The position numbers and the translations under genes were made by a program. Below are positions 1 through 7,962 of a DNA stretch of 64,000 nucleotides, piece by piece. This stretch comes from Paracoccaceae bacterium. GTDB lineage: Bacteria > Pseudomonadota > Alphaproteobacteria > Rhodobacterales > Rhodobacteraceae. The DNA is taken from the NCBI GenBank assembly GCA_017510335.1, contig JAFWNM010000010.1:1-64000 (forward strand). Reading direction: 5' to 3'. The first letter of the stretch is position 1; each line of letters begins with the position of its first letter. Below the pieces are notes generated by a model that was not told the origin of the DNA, made no database searches, and saw only the letters and a list, made by a program, of their open reading frames with translations.

Positions 1-280
1 CTGCCGGTCCCACGTTTTAGGGGCGCAGTTTATGCAGGGGGCATACTCCTGAGTTCAAAGGCTTGGCGTGGAACTGGCGAAATCGGCAGGCCGCGGGACG
101 GCCCGCCGATGGTGCGGCGGCCTGCGGCCTTTGCTCCGCACTGGGGCATTCCCCCGAACCTCTCCTTCAGGCCAAAACCAACAACAAGCGCGTGCCATTC
201 TGTTTTGCCCGATCCACAAAGCCCAACAGCTGCCAGCGTTCAGGGAACGCATATCTTGCGCGGTGACCCGCGCGCCTTGG
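1..280. other. Unassigned leader region at window start
   Basis: I could not assign a gene here. The first bases CTGCCG (1-6) and CCACG (10-14) are complementary to CGTGG (about 66-70) and CGGCAG (about 86-91), so the first 91 nt could fold into a closed stem, perhaps part of a structured RNA that begins outside the window. A second GC-rich inverted repeat lies near 92-130 (CAGGCCGC against GCGGCCTG). I looked for hallmarks of tmRNA, RNase P RNA and SRP RNA and did not find them. Short open frames in this stretch overlap on both strands and resemble nothing I know. Confidence 0.3.
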
Positions 281-383
281 GGCATGGCGCGTTCATCTGT
301 ATTCACGCGACATGCTTCAACCTATTGGTTTTGCCTGTCCGCGAAGCACAAAACATGTTCCCACTTCTAAGCCAAATGCGCTA
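281..383 (+). repeat. Dispersed ~104-bp palindromic repeat, copy 1
   Basis: This copy aligns along its whole length with 37179-37282 (same strand) and 57462-57565 (opposite strand). It has a left inverted repeat (GCATGTCGCG-like arm, then ACGCGACATGC) followed by a right half ending in TTCCCACTT..AGC..ATGC. It is the most diverged of the three long copies. Its last three bases (381-383) are the stop codon of the leftward DUF1178 gene. It is probably a small non-coding interspersed element; no open frame is shared between copies. Confidence 0.75.
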
Positions 384-827
384 GTTGGCCTTGCGCGTGG
401 GGGTGAAGGGCAGCGGCAGAACAGGAACGCCGTCTTCCAGCAGCGCCTTCGCCTCGCTTACCTGGGCTTCGCCATAGATGGGGCGGTCGGGGATGTCGCC
501 CAGATACATGGCGCGTGCCTGCGACGCGAAATTGTCGCCAACGTATTCTGAATGCGCTTCGACATGGGCGCGCAATTCGCGCAGTCTGGCTGCAATTTCG
601 GGGGGATGGCCCTGCGCGGGGGGGGTGTCAGGTTGCGCAGGCGCAATCTGGACTGCCTTTTCGCCCTGCGCGACGGCTGGGGCCATCAGGGCTTTTTCAA
701 CCTGTGTCCCGCCACAGACCGGACAAACGACAAGCCCGCGCCCCTTCAGCCCATCAAATGACGCGCCGGATTGAAACCAGCTTTCAAAACGGTGATCCTG
801 CGCACATCGAAGCGAAAACCTGATCAT
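381..827 (-). CDS. DUF1178 family protein
   Basis: This 148-residue protein has the DUF1178 pattern common in alphaproteobacteria: N-terminal MIRFSLRCAQDHRFESWFQS, a CPVCGG pair of cysteines at about 35-38 that could bind zinc, a variable Pro/Gln-rich middle, and a conserved C-terminal half containing YVGDNFASQARAMYLGD and RPIYGEA. Its molecular function is unknown. The start is supported by an AAGGTCGCAGG-like sequence just upstream. Its TAG stop lies inside the end of repeat copy 1, so the C-terminal end may have been set by insertion of that element. It stands alone, divergent from the glutathione peroxidase gene. Confidence 0.85.
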   Translation of the reverse strand: MIRFSLRCAQDHRFESWFQSGASFDGLKGRGLVVCPVCGGTQVEKALMAPAVAQGEKAVQIAPAQPDTPPAQGHPPEIAARLRELRAHVEAHSEYVGDNFASQARAMYLGDIPDRPIYGEAQVSEAKALLEDGVPVLPLPFTPTRKAN

Positions 828-948
828 TACCTGCGACCTTCAAGACCCATGACGCCTAGTTAAACGCTGCCAAGCCTAATTCAAGATGAAACGGCTTGTC
901 TTTGGGGCGAACGGCCCTAATTGCCCCATGATGAAGCCAGGGGGTGAC

Positions 949-1461
949 ATGATGCGCGCAGTGATGGTCTTTCTTCTTGGCGTGATCCTGGCACTTCCTG
1001 CGCAAGCCTTCAGCTTCACGGGCCTTGATGGCCGGCCCATAGACCTGGAGGGCTGGCGCGGTCAGCCGGTTCTGGTGGTCAACACAGCGTCCCTGTGCGG
1101 GTTTACACACCAATACGCGGATATGCAGGCGCTGCATGAAAATTACGGGCCGCGCGGTCTGGTTGTGCTGGCCGTCCCGTCCGATGATTTCCGGCAGGAA
1201 TTGTCCAGCAACGCCGAAGTGGCCGATTTTTGCCGCGTGCAAACCGGACTGACATTTCCCATTACCGAAATCACGCCTGTGCGCGGGCCGGATGCGCACC
1301 CGTTCTATCGCTGGCTGGCGCAAGCGCATGGTGCAGTGCCGACATGGAATTTCAACAAGGCGCTGATTGGTCCTGATGGCACATTGCTGGGGTTCTGGGG
1401 GTCGGGCACCCGCCCCAATGCGCGCGCCATCACCCGCCAAATCCGCGCCACACTGCCATGA
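949..1461 (+). CDS. Glutathione peroxidase-like protein, exported
   Basis: This is a thiol peroxidase of the glutathione peroxidase family that would reduce H2O2 or lipid peroxides. I start it at the ATG at 949 because AGGGGG lies just upstream and residues 1-20 form a clean signal peptide ending LPAQA; an in-frame ATG at 886 would bury that signal. The peroxidatic Cys is C50 in NTASLCGFT, and the Trp and Asn of the catalytic tetrad are in TWNFNKALIG. The usual NQFGGQEP block reads DDFRQEL, so the tetrad Gln is replaced by Asp. A possible resolving Cys lies in ADFCRVQ. Its ATGA overlaps the start of the deacetylase-like gene, so the two are probably co-translated. The export prediction points to the periplasm. 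Confidence 0.85.
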   Translation: MMRAVMVFLLGVILALPAQAFSFTGLDGRPIDLEGWRGQPVLVVNTASLCGFTHQYADMQALHENYGPRGLVVLAVPSDDFRQELSSNAEVADFCRVQTGLTFPITEITPVRGPDAHPFYRWLAQAHGAVPTWNFNKALIGPDGTLLGFWGSGTRPNARAITRQIRATLP

Positions 1462-2642
1462 CGCCGGTTTTCATCGGGTCGGGCATTTATCGCGGGTCCA
1501 GCTACGGGGCGTGGCACCCGCTGCATATTCCGCGCGTGTCCACAGTCATGGACCTGTCGCGTGCCCTTGGGTGGCTGCCGCACGCGCAATACCGCACCAG
1601 TCCACGCGCGAAGCCGCAAGCACTGGGCATGTTTCACACCCCGGACTATGTCGCGGCCCTGATGCAGGCGGAAGCGACGCAAACTGTGGATGACGTGATG
1701 CGCGCCCGCCACGGGCTGGGCACAACGGCCAATCCGGTCTTTGCGGAAATGTTCCGCCGCCCTGCCACGGGGGCAGGCGGGGTAATGCTGGCGGCCGAAC
1801 TGGTACGCGATGGCGGTGTGGTGCATGTGCCCGGCGGCGGCACGCATCACGCGATGGCGGACCGCGCAAACGGGTTTTGCTATCTGAATGACCCGGTGCT
1901 GTGCCTGTTGTCGCTGCGGCGCGTGGGGCTGTCGCGCATTGCCTATGTCGATATTGACGCGCATCATTGCGACGGGGTGCAGGACGCGCTGGCAGGTGCG
2001 CAAGATATGCTGATGATTTCCATCCATGAAGACCGGCGCTGGCCCTTCACCGGGGCGCTGCATGATGATGGCGGCGGGCGGGCGCTGAACCTGCCGGTGC
2101 CGCGCGGGTTTAATGACAGTGAAATGCGCCATATCTTGCAGCGGCTTATTCTGCCGGTTCTGGACAGGTTCAACCCGCAAGCGGTGGTGTTGCAATGCGG
2201 GTCAGACGCCATAGAAGAAGACCCGCTGTCGCGGCTGGCGCTGTCAAATAATGCCCATGTGGAAACTGCGCTGGCATTGCGCGATCTGGCCCCGCGCCTG
2301 ATTGTTCTGGGGGGTGGCGGCTATAACCCGTGGTCTGTCGCGCGCTGCTGGACGCGGGTGTGGGGCGCACTGAACGGCCACAGCGCCGATGGCCCCCTGC
2401 CCGGTCCCGCGCAGGACATCTTGCGCGCGCTGGACTGGAACCGGCGCGGCACCGGGCGCAGACCGCAGGACCATTGGCACAGCACCCTGAACGACCCGCC
2501 CCGCAATGGCCCCGTGCGCGCCGAAATCAGCGACAGCGCAGCCCATCTGCGTGCGCGATTTGACGCTGCGTCATCACCTATGGGCCGTCGGGGGCGACCG
2601 GGCCGGAAAAAAACCGCCCAAAGCCCTGCCCCAACCCCATAG
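1458..2642 (+). CDS. Histone deacetylase/AcuC-like hydrolase
   Basis: This 394-residue protein belongs to the arginase/deacetylase superfamily (class II-type histone deacetylase-like amidohydrolase, often called AcuC in bacteria). The tandem His pair is in PGGGTHHAM, zinc ligands are in DIDAHHCDG and CGSDAIEEDP, and the transition-state Tyr is in GGGGYNPW, so the active site looks complete. It would remove acyl groups from amines on a protein or small-molecule substrate; the substrate cannot be read from the sequence. The C-terminal 30 residues are basic and Pro-rich and look disordered. Its start overlaps the peroxidase stop by four bases. A second, different family member lies at 33999. Confidence 0.85.
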   Translation: MTPVFIGSGIYRGSSYGAWHPLHIPRVSTVMDLSRALGWLPHAQYRTSPRAKPQALGMFHTPDYVAALMQAEATQTVDDVMRARHGLGTTANPVFAEMFRRPATGAGGVMLAAELVRDGGVVHVPGGGTHHAMADRANGFCYLNDPVLCLLSLRRVGLSRIAYVDIDAHHCDGVQDALAGAQDMLMISIHEDRRWPFTGALHDDGGGRALNLPVPRGFNDSEMRHILQRLILPVLDRFNPQAVVLQCGSDAIEEDPLSRLALSNNAHVETALALRDLAPRLIVLGGGGYNPWSVARCWTRVWGALNGHSADGPLPGPAQDILRALDWNRRGTGRRPQDHWHSTLNDPPRNGPVRAEISDSAAHLRARFDAASSPMGRRGRPGRKKTAQSPAPTP

Positions 2643-2709
2643 GCCACCTTGCGCAACCCCCTGCACACGCATATGAAGTGGCGCGAAAACCGTTTGGAGG
2701 GGTCGGCCA

Positions 2710-3969
2710 ATGCCGCTTCTGGTAATGAAATTCGGCGGCACCTCGGTTGCGGATCTGGATCGGATTCGCAACGCGGCGCAAAAGGTCAAGGCAGAGGTCG
2801 CGCGCGGCTATGACGTGATCGTTATCGTCTCGGCCATGTCGGGCAAGACCAACCAGCTTGTGGGCTGGGTCAATGACACCTCGCCGCTGTATGACGCGCG
2901 CGAATATGATGCGGTTGTCAGTTCGGGCGAGAATGTGACCGCCGGCCTGATGGCCCTGACGCTGCAGGAAATGGATGTGCCCGCGCGCAGCTGGCAGGGG
3001 TGGCAAGTGCCCATCCAGACCACAAGCCAGCACGGCGCTGCGCGCTTTGTCGATATTCCACGCACCAATCTGGACGCAAAATTTTCCGAAGGCTTCAAGG
3101 TTGCCGTGATCGCTGGCTTTCAGGGTGTTAGCCCCGAAGGGCGCATCACCACCTTGGGGCGCGGCGGGTCTGACACCACGGCAGTGGCCTTTGCTGCAGC
3201 TTTTGACGCGGAACGCTGCGACATCTACACAGATGTGGACGGCATTTACACAACCGACCCGCGCATCACGTCCAAGGCGCGCAAGCTGGACAAGATCAGC
3301 TTTGAAGAAATGCTGGAACTGGCCAGCCTTGGCGCGAAAGTGCTGCAAACGCGCTCGGTCGAGTTGGCGATGCGCTACAAGGTGCGGCTGCGTGTGCTGT
3401 CATCTTTCGATGATACGAATGAGCAATCAGGAACCCTGGTCTGTGATGAGGATGAAATCATGGAATCGAAAGTTGTGTCTGGCGTGGCCTATAGCCGCGA
3501 AGAAGCCAAGCTGACCCTTGTGACCGTCGAGGACCGCCCCGGCATTGCCGCCGCCATTTTCGGCCCCCTGTCCGAAGCGGGCGTGAATGTGGACATGATT
3601 GTTCAGAATATTTCGGAACAAAATTACAAGGGCCGCGAAAAGCCGGTCACAGACATGACATTTTCCTGCCCTGTTGAACAGGTTGCCCGCGCGCGCAAGG
3701 CACTGGAAACCGCGCGCGATGCCGGGTCCATCAGCTATGACACGCTGGAAATCGACGAAGACGCGGCCAAGGTGTCGGTTGTGGGAATTGGCATGCGCAG
3801 CCATGCCGGGGTTGCCGCGCGTATGTTCCGCGCACTTGCCGATGAAGGTGTCAATATCAAGGTCATTGCGACATCGGAAATCAAGATTTCCGTGCTGATC
3901 GACAGAAAATATATGGAACTGGCTGTTCAGGCCCTTCATGATGCGTTTGAACTGGATAAGGCGGGCTGA
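2710..3969 (+). CDS. lysC: Aspartate kinase
   Basis: This cytosolic enzyme phosphorylates L-aspartate, the first step towards lysine, methionine, threonine and diaminopimelate. It has 419 residues, normal for the monofunctional enzyme. The KFGGTS motif is at 7-12, the kinase core contains GRGGSDTTAVA, and two C-terminal ACT domains begin near VEDRPGIAAAIFGPL and GIGMRSHAGVAARMF, which normally give feedback inhibition by lysine and threonine. TTGGAGGGG precedes the start. A perfect 8-bp inverted repeat covers the stop codon, and ptsP follows 29 bp later; lysC-ptsP adjacency is common in Rhodobacteraceae. Confidence 0.97.
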   Translation: MPLLVMKFGGTSVADLDRIRNAAQKVKAEVARGYDVIVIVSAMSGKTNQLVGWVNDTSPLYDAREYDAVVSSGENVTAGLMALTLQEMDVPARSWQGWQVPIQTTSQHGAARFVDIPRTNLDAKFSEGFKVAVIAGFQGVSPEGRITTLGRGGSDTTAVAFAAAFDAERCDIYTDVDGIYTTDPRITSKARKLDKISFEEMLELASLGAKVLQTRSVELAMRYKVRLRVLSSFDDTNEQSGTLVCDEDEIMESKVVSGVAYSREEAKLTLVTVEDRPGIAAAIFGPLSEAGVNVDMIVQNISEQNYKGREKPVTDMTFSCPVEQVARARKALETARDAGSISYDTLEIDEDAAKVSVVGIGMRSHAGVAARMFRALADEGVNIKVIATSEIKISVLIDRKYMELAVQALHDAFELDKAG

Positions 3970-3981
3970 GAAACAGCCCGC
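3961..3981 (+). terminator. Hairpin over the lysC stop codon
   Basis: GCGGGCTG (3961-3968) is the exact reverse complement of CAGCCCGC (3974-3981), with loop AGAAA. No run of T follows, so it is more likely an RNA stability or partial attenuation element between lysC and ptsP than a full intrinsic terminator. Confidence 0.45.
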
Positions 3982-3998
3982 AACAACTTGGAGGGGCC

Positions 3999-6242
3999 AT
4001 GCCCCACAGAACACAGACAGACAGCCGAATGCTGTTGCGTCGTTTGCGCGACACTCTTGCGCAAGGAAGCCCCGGACAGGAGCGGCTTGACCGCATCACA
4101 ACGATTATCGCGGAATCAATGCGCACGGATGTGTGCTCGGTCTATCTGTTCCGCGACCCGGACACGCTGGAACTATGTGCGACTGAAGGGCTGAAACCGG
4201 AATCGGTGCACCACACCCGGTTGCGGCTGGGCGAAGGGCTGGTGGGTAAATCCGCGCGGTTGGCACGCCCCATCAACACCGCCAATGCCCCCGCTGAACC
4301 CGGCTTTCGCTACATGCCCGAAACCGGCGAAGACGTGTTCACCTCCTTTCTGGGGGTGCCGATTCAGCGTCTTGGCGAAAGGCTGGGCGTGCTGGTCGTC
4401 CAGTCCCGCGAATCACGCCTGTATTCCGAGGACGAGATTTACGGCCTAGAAGTCGTGGCCATGGTGCTGGCGGAAATGACCGAACTGGGCGCGTTTGTCG
4501 GCATGTCCGCAGATATGCCCTCGCCTCATATGAGTCAGGCTGTCTTGCATGGCATTCCCGCGCAGGAAGGCGAAGCCGAGGGCCATGTCTGGTTGCACCA
4601 GCCGCGTGTGGTCATCACCAATCTGGTCAATGATGATTCCGAAGCCGAACTGGAGCGCCTGAATCAGGCAGTCAATGCGCTGCGCGTGTCCGTCGATGAC
4701 ATGCTGGCCGCGACCCGTTCGCGCGACAAGGAACATACCGAAGTGCTGCAGACATACCGCATGTTTGCGCATTCGCGCGGCTGGCTGAAACGTATGGAAG
4801 AAGACATACGCCTTGGCCTGTCCGCAGAAGCCGCCGTCGAGAAGGAACAATCCGAAGCGCGCGCGCGGCTGGAAACGGTGCCGGATGCCTATTTGCGCGA
4901 CCGGCTGCATGATCTGGACGACCTGTCGAACCGCTTGCTGCGTATTCTGACCGGACAGGGGCAGGAAACTGGCGCCGCGATGCCCGAACGCCCCATTCTG
5001 GTGGCGCGCAATATCGGGCCGGGGGAATTGCTGGAATATGGGCGCAACCTGCGCGGTGTGGTGCTGGAAGAAGGGTCCGTGGGCAGCCATGCGGCGATTG
5101 TCGCGCGCGCGCTGGCCATTCCACTGGTCATCAATGTGGCGCGCATCACCACAGAGGCGCTGAATGGCGACCATATTCTGGTGGACGGCACCGAAGGCGT
5201 CGTGCATCTGCGCCCAGATGACAGCATCAGCGCAGCCTTCCGCGACAAGATGGCGATGCAGGCCAAGGCACAGGAACGCTATGCCAGCCTGCGCGACAAA
5301 CCCGCAATGGCGCTGTGCGGCACGCATATCAGGTTGAAAATGAATGCGGGCCTGATGGCAGATTTGCCGTCCCTGCCCAGTTCCGGCGCCGAGGCCGTGG
5401 GCCTGTTTCGCACCGAACTGCAGTTCCTGATCCGCGACAAAATGCCGAAGCGGTCGGAACTGGTGGCCAATTACACCCGCGTTCTGGATGCAGCAGGGGA
5501 CAAGAAGGTGTATTTTCGCACGCTAGACATAGGGTCTGACAAGGTCATGCCCTATATGAAGCGCCCTGATGAGCCAAACCCCGCGATGGGGTGGCGGGCG
5601 CTGCGTGTGGGGCTGGACAAACCCGGTGTGCTGCGCATGCAGTTGCAGGCGCTGATCCGCGCGGCGGCAGGCCGCCCTTTAAGCGTGATGTTCCCGCTGG
5701 TCGCGCAAGCTGGCGAATTTGACCGCGCGCGCGATGTCTTGATGCGTGAACTGGACCGCGAACGCCGGCTGGGGCATGTGCTGCCCGCCAAGGTGGATGT
5801 GGGCACCATGCTGGAAACCCCATCACTGGCCTTTGCGCCCGACAGTTTCTTCCAGACGGTGGATTTCATTTCGATTGGCGGGAATGACCTCAAACAATTC
5901 TCCTTTGCTGCAGATCGTGAAAACGAACTGGTGCGGCGCAGATATGACACGCTGAACCTTAGTTTTCTGACATTCCTTCAGCATATTGTGGACCGTTGCC
6001 ACAATGCGGGCACGGACCTGTCATTTTGCGGCGAGGATGCGGGCCGCCCGCTGGATGCGCTGGCTTTTGCGGGGATCGGCATTCAGGCACTGTCCATGCG
6101 TCCTGCTTCCGTCGGGCCGGTCAAATCCCTGATCCGGCGCGCCAACCTGAACGAGGTTTCCGAACTTATTGCCCGCTGCAAGGCCCGCGGGCTGGAAAGC
6201 GTGCGCCCTGCCTTGCTGGATTATGTGGCGTCACTGCCGTGA
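3999..6242 (+). CDS. ptsP: PEP-protein phosphotransferase EI-Ntr
   Basis: This is enzyme I of the nitrogen phosphotransferase system. It takes phosphate from phosphoenolpyruvate and passes it to NPr, feeding a regulatory rather than a sugar-transport chain. The 747 residues comprise an N-terminal GAF domain (about 20-165, ligand-sensing in this family), a helical HPr-binding part, the phospho-His block GSVGSHAAIVARA with His364, and the PEP-binding barrel carrying LFRTELQFL, NPAMGWRALR, GTMLETPS and SIGGNDLKQF. A catalytic Cys is in SFCGEDAG. TTGGAGGGG precedes the start. The last 22 bases overlap the convergent GNAT gene. Confidence 0.95.
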   Translation: MPHRTQTDSRMLLRRLRDTLAQGSPGQERLDRITTIIAESMRTDVCSVYLFRDPDTLELCATEGLKPESVHHTRLRLGEGLVGKSARLARPINTANAPAEPGFRYMPETGEDVFTSFLGVPIQRLGERLGVLVVQSRESRLYSEDEIYGLEVVAMVLAEMTELGAFVGMSADMPSPHMSQAVLHGIPAQEGEAEGHVWLHQPRVVITNLVNDDSEAELERLNQAVNALRVSVDDMLAATRSRDKEHTEVLQTYRMFAHSRGWLKRMEEDIRLGLSAEAAVEKEQSEARARLETVPDAYLRDRLHDLDDLSNRLLRILTGQGQETGAAMPERPILVARNIGPGELLEYGRNLRGVVLEEGSVGSHAAIVARALAIPLVINVARITTEALNGDHILVDGTEGVVHLRPDDSISAAFRDKMAMQAKAQERYASLRDKPAMALCGTHIRLKMNAGLMADLPSLPSSGAEAVGLFRTELQFLIRDKMPKRSELVANYTRVLDAAGDKKVYFRTLDIGSDKVMPYMKRPDEPNPAMGWRALRVGLDKPGVLRMQLQALIRAAAGRPLSVMFPLVAQAGEFDRARDVLMRELDRERRLGHVLPAKVDVGTMLETPSLAFAPDSFFQTVDFISIGGNDLKQFSFAADRENELVRRRYDTLNLSFLTFLQHIVDRCHNAGTDLSFCGEDAGRPLDALAFAGIGIQALSMRPASVGPVKSLIRRANLNEVSELIARCKARGLESVRPALLDYVASLP

Positions 6243-6757
6243 CAGCTGCGGCGATGGGGCGGCGGGGCTGGTGGGGTGTCATATTTGACGACATCCCCGC
6301 GCACGCCATCCCAGCCCCCCGGCACCAGCGCCAGCGCCAGAATACGCGCGGGGTTTGTGGGGGGTGGCATATGGACGCCGTCCAGGCGCTGGAAACCGAA
6401 ACGCCGGTAATAGGGTTCATCGCCCACCAGCAACACCCGCGCCCAGCCCAGTTGCGCGGCGCGTGACAGGCTTTCGCGCATCAGCCAGCCGCCAAGCCCT
6501 TCGCTTTGATGGGTGGGGTGAACGGCGATAGGGCCAAGAAGCAGCACGTCATGGCCCCCAATGCGCACAGGCCAGAACCGGATCGCGGCCGCCACCCCGC
6601 TATCATCGCGCAGCAACAGGCACAGCTTGGCCACCGGCGCCACACCTTCGCGCAACCGGTAGGATGACAGCGCTTCGCGGCCCGGCGCGAAGCACAGGTC
6701 ATAAAGGGCCTCGACCTCCCACCAATCCGCATTAGTTTCCTGAAGTAACTGCATCAT
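6221..6757 (-). CDS. GNAT family N-acetyltransferase
   Basis: This 178-residue acyl-CoA-dependent N-acyltransferase resembles the YhbS subgroup. The acetyl-CoA pyrophosphate loop is around IAVHPTHQSEGLGGWLM, followed by the helix and strand containing RVLLVGDEPYYRRFGF, which is very typical of the subgroup. The C-terminal tail is His/Pro-rich and runs into the 3' end of ptsP on the other strand. The substrate is unknown. Two adjacent ATG codons follow a GGGGAAAAG ribosome site. It is divergent from the flavin reductase-like gene. Confidence 0.85.
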   Translation of the reverse strand: MMQLLQETNADWWEVEALYDLCFAPGREALSSYRLREGVAPVAKLCLLLRDDSGVAAAIRFWPVRIGGHDVLLLGPIAVHPTHQSEGLGGWLMRESLSRAAQLGWARVLLVGDEPYYRRFGFQRLDGVHMPPPTNPARILALALVPGGWDGVRGDVVKYDTPPAPPPHRRSCHGSDAT

Positions 6758-6795
6758 CTTTTCCCCGCGCCATCAGCGCTGGCCGCGGCCCTAGC

Positions 6796-7440
6796 ATGCC
6801 GCTAGACTGGGCGCAAATAGACAAGAGGCTTGATTTGTTTTACGAACCCCGCAACGGCCACGGTTTGCCGCATAACCCGTTCAACGCCATCGTCACCCCC
6901 CGCCCCATCGGCTGGATTTCCACGCGCGGGCGCGATGGACAGGACAATCTGGCGCCCTATTCGTTTTTCAACGCGGTCGCGTATGAACCGCCCCAAGTGA
7001 TGTTCGCATCCACCAGCGCCAAGTCCGACCGCGACGGGACCAAGGACAGCGTTGCCAATATACGCGACACAGGGGTGTTTTGCGTCAATATCGTGGAACA
7101 TGCCGCGCGCGATGTGATGAACACCACCTCCGGGCCATGGCCACGTCAGGTCGATGAATTCCAGAAGGCGGGCATCGCGCGCGCGCCCTGCCAGATGATC
7201 GACGCCACGCGCGTGGCAAACGCCCCTGCGGCGCTGGAATGCCGGATGACCCAGATTGTCACACTGGCCGGAGAGGCGAATTTTCTGGTTCTGGGCGAAG
7301 TCGTCGGTGTGCATATGCGCGATGATTGCATGGTGGATGGCCTGTTTGACATCACCAGTTTCAAACCGCTTGCGCGCTGCGGATACCGTGATTACGCTGT
7401 GGTTGAACAGGTGTTCAGCCTGAAGCGGCCGGGCGAATGA
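6796..7440 (+). CDS. Flavin reductase-like domain protein
   Basis: This 214-residue protein belongs to the FMN-binding split-barrel flavin reductase family (DIM6/NTAB type). The start of the domain is seen in NPFNAIVTPRPIGWISTRG, with the flavin-contacting stretch LAPYSFFNAVAYEPPQVMF and the later NFLVLGEVVGVHM. Members bind FMN and either reduce free flavin for a monooxygenase or carry it as a cofactor; no partner oxygenase is nearby, so the role stays open. The gene stands alone between a divergent GNAT gene and the convergent rppH, with a shared hairpin downstream. Confidence 0.85.
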   Translation: MPLDWAQIDKRLDLFYEPRNGHGLPHNPFNAIVTPRPIGWISTRGRDGQDNLAPYSFFNAVAYEPPQVMFASTSAKSDRDGTKDSVANIRDTGVFCVNIVEHAARDVMNTTSGPWPRQVDEFQKAGIARAPCQMIDATRVANAPAALECRMTQIVTLAGEANFLVLGEVVGVHMRDDCMVDGLFDITSFKPLARCGYRDYAVVEQVFSLKRPGE

Positions 7441-7441
7441 C

Positions 7442-7462
7442 ACGGGCAGGGCTGCTGCCCGT
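7442..7462. terminator. Bidirectional hairpin between flavin reductase and rppH
   Basis: ACGGGCAG (7442-7449) pairs perfectly with CTGCCCGT (7455-7462) around loop GGCTG, in the 27-bp gap between two convergent genes. The position suits a terminator serving both strands, although no long T run is present on either side. Confidence 0.55.
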
Positions 7463-7467
7463 TCAGG

Positions 7468-7953
7468 TCAGGCCAGCCATTCGCTGAATTCATCAATGAC
7501 GCTGGCATAAATATCGCGCTTGAACGGCACGATTTCCGCCAGCATGTCCTGTGCCGCAATCCAGCGCCATTGCGAAAATTCGGGGTGTTGCGTCTGGATG
7601 TCGATCTGGTCATCGCGGCCTGTGAAGCGCATGAGGAACCAGCGCTGTTTCTGCCCGCGATAGCGCCCCTTCCAGATGCGCGGCACAATGTCATGCGGCA
7701 GATCATAGGCCAGCCAGTCGCGGGTTTCCGCCAGCGGCACCACCAGATCAGGGGTAACGCTGATTTCTTCGTTCAATTCGCGCAAGGCGGCCACGCCGGG
7801 GGCTTCGCCTTCGTCAATGCCGCCTTGGGGCATTTGCCAGGCGGGGACCGCACTATCAAGACGTTGGGCCGCGAAGATCAGCCCGTCGTCGTTTATCAGC
7901 ATGATCCCCACACAGGGACGATAAGGCAGGTGCGCAATCTGCTCGGGCGTCAT
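7468..7953 (-). CDS. rppH: RNA pyrophosphohydrolase (Nudix)
   Basis: This enzyme converts 5'-triphosphate mRNA ends to monophosphate and so opens transcripts to RNase E-type decay; it may also hydrolyse dinucleoside polyphosphates. The 161 residues start [11 protein letters not shown], carry the RppH signature [12 protein letters not shown], and contain the full Nudix box from G44 to about 66 ([16 protein letters not shown]) with the metal-binding Glu residues. It is the last gene of the leftward run gpmI-envC-ctpA-rppH, nine bases after ctpA. Confidence 0.93.
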   Translation of the reverse strand: MTPEQIAHLPYRPCVGIMLINDDGLIFAAQRLDSAVPAWQMPQGGIDEGEAPGVAALRELNEEISVTPDLVVPLAETRDWLAYDLPHDIVPRIWKGRYRGQKQRWFLMRFTGRDDQIDIQTQHPEFSQWRWIAAQDMLAEIVPFKRDIYASVIDEFSEWLA

Positions 7954-7962
7954 GGCGGGTGT

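Noticed and set aside
1-91. Possible 6S, tmRNA or SRP RNA
   Set aside because: The end-to-end pairing is suggestive, but I could not match conserved bases of any of these RNAs, and the sequence may be cut by the window edge.
856-1440. Leftward 194-residue open frame
   Set aside because: Antisense to the glutathione peroxidase gene.
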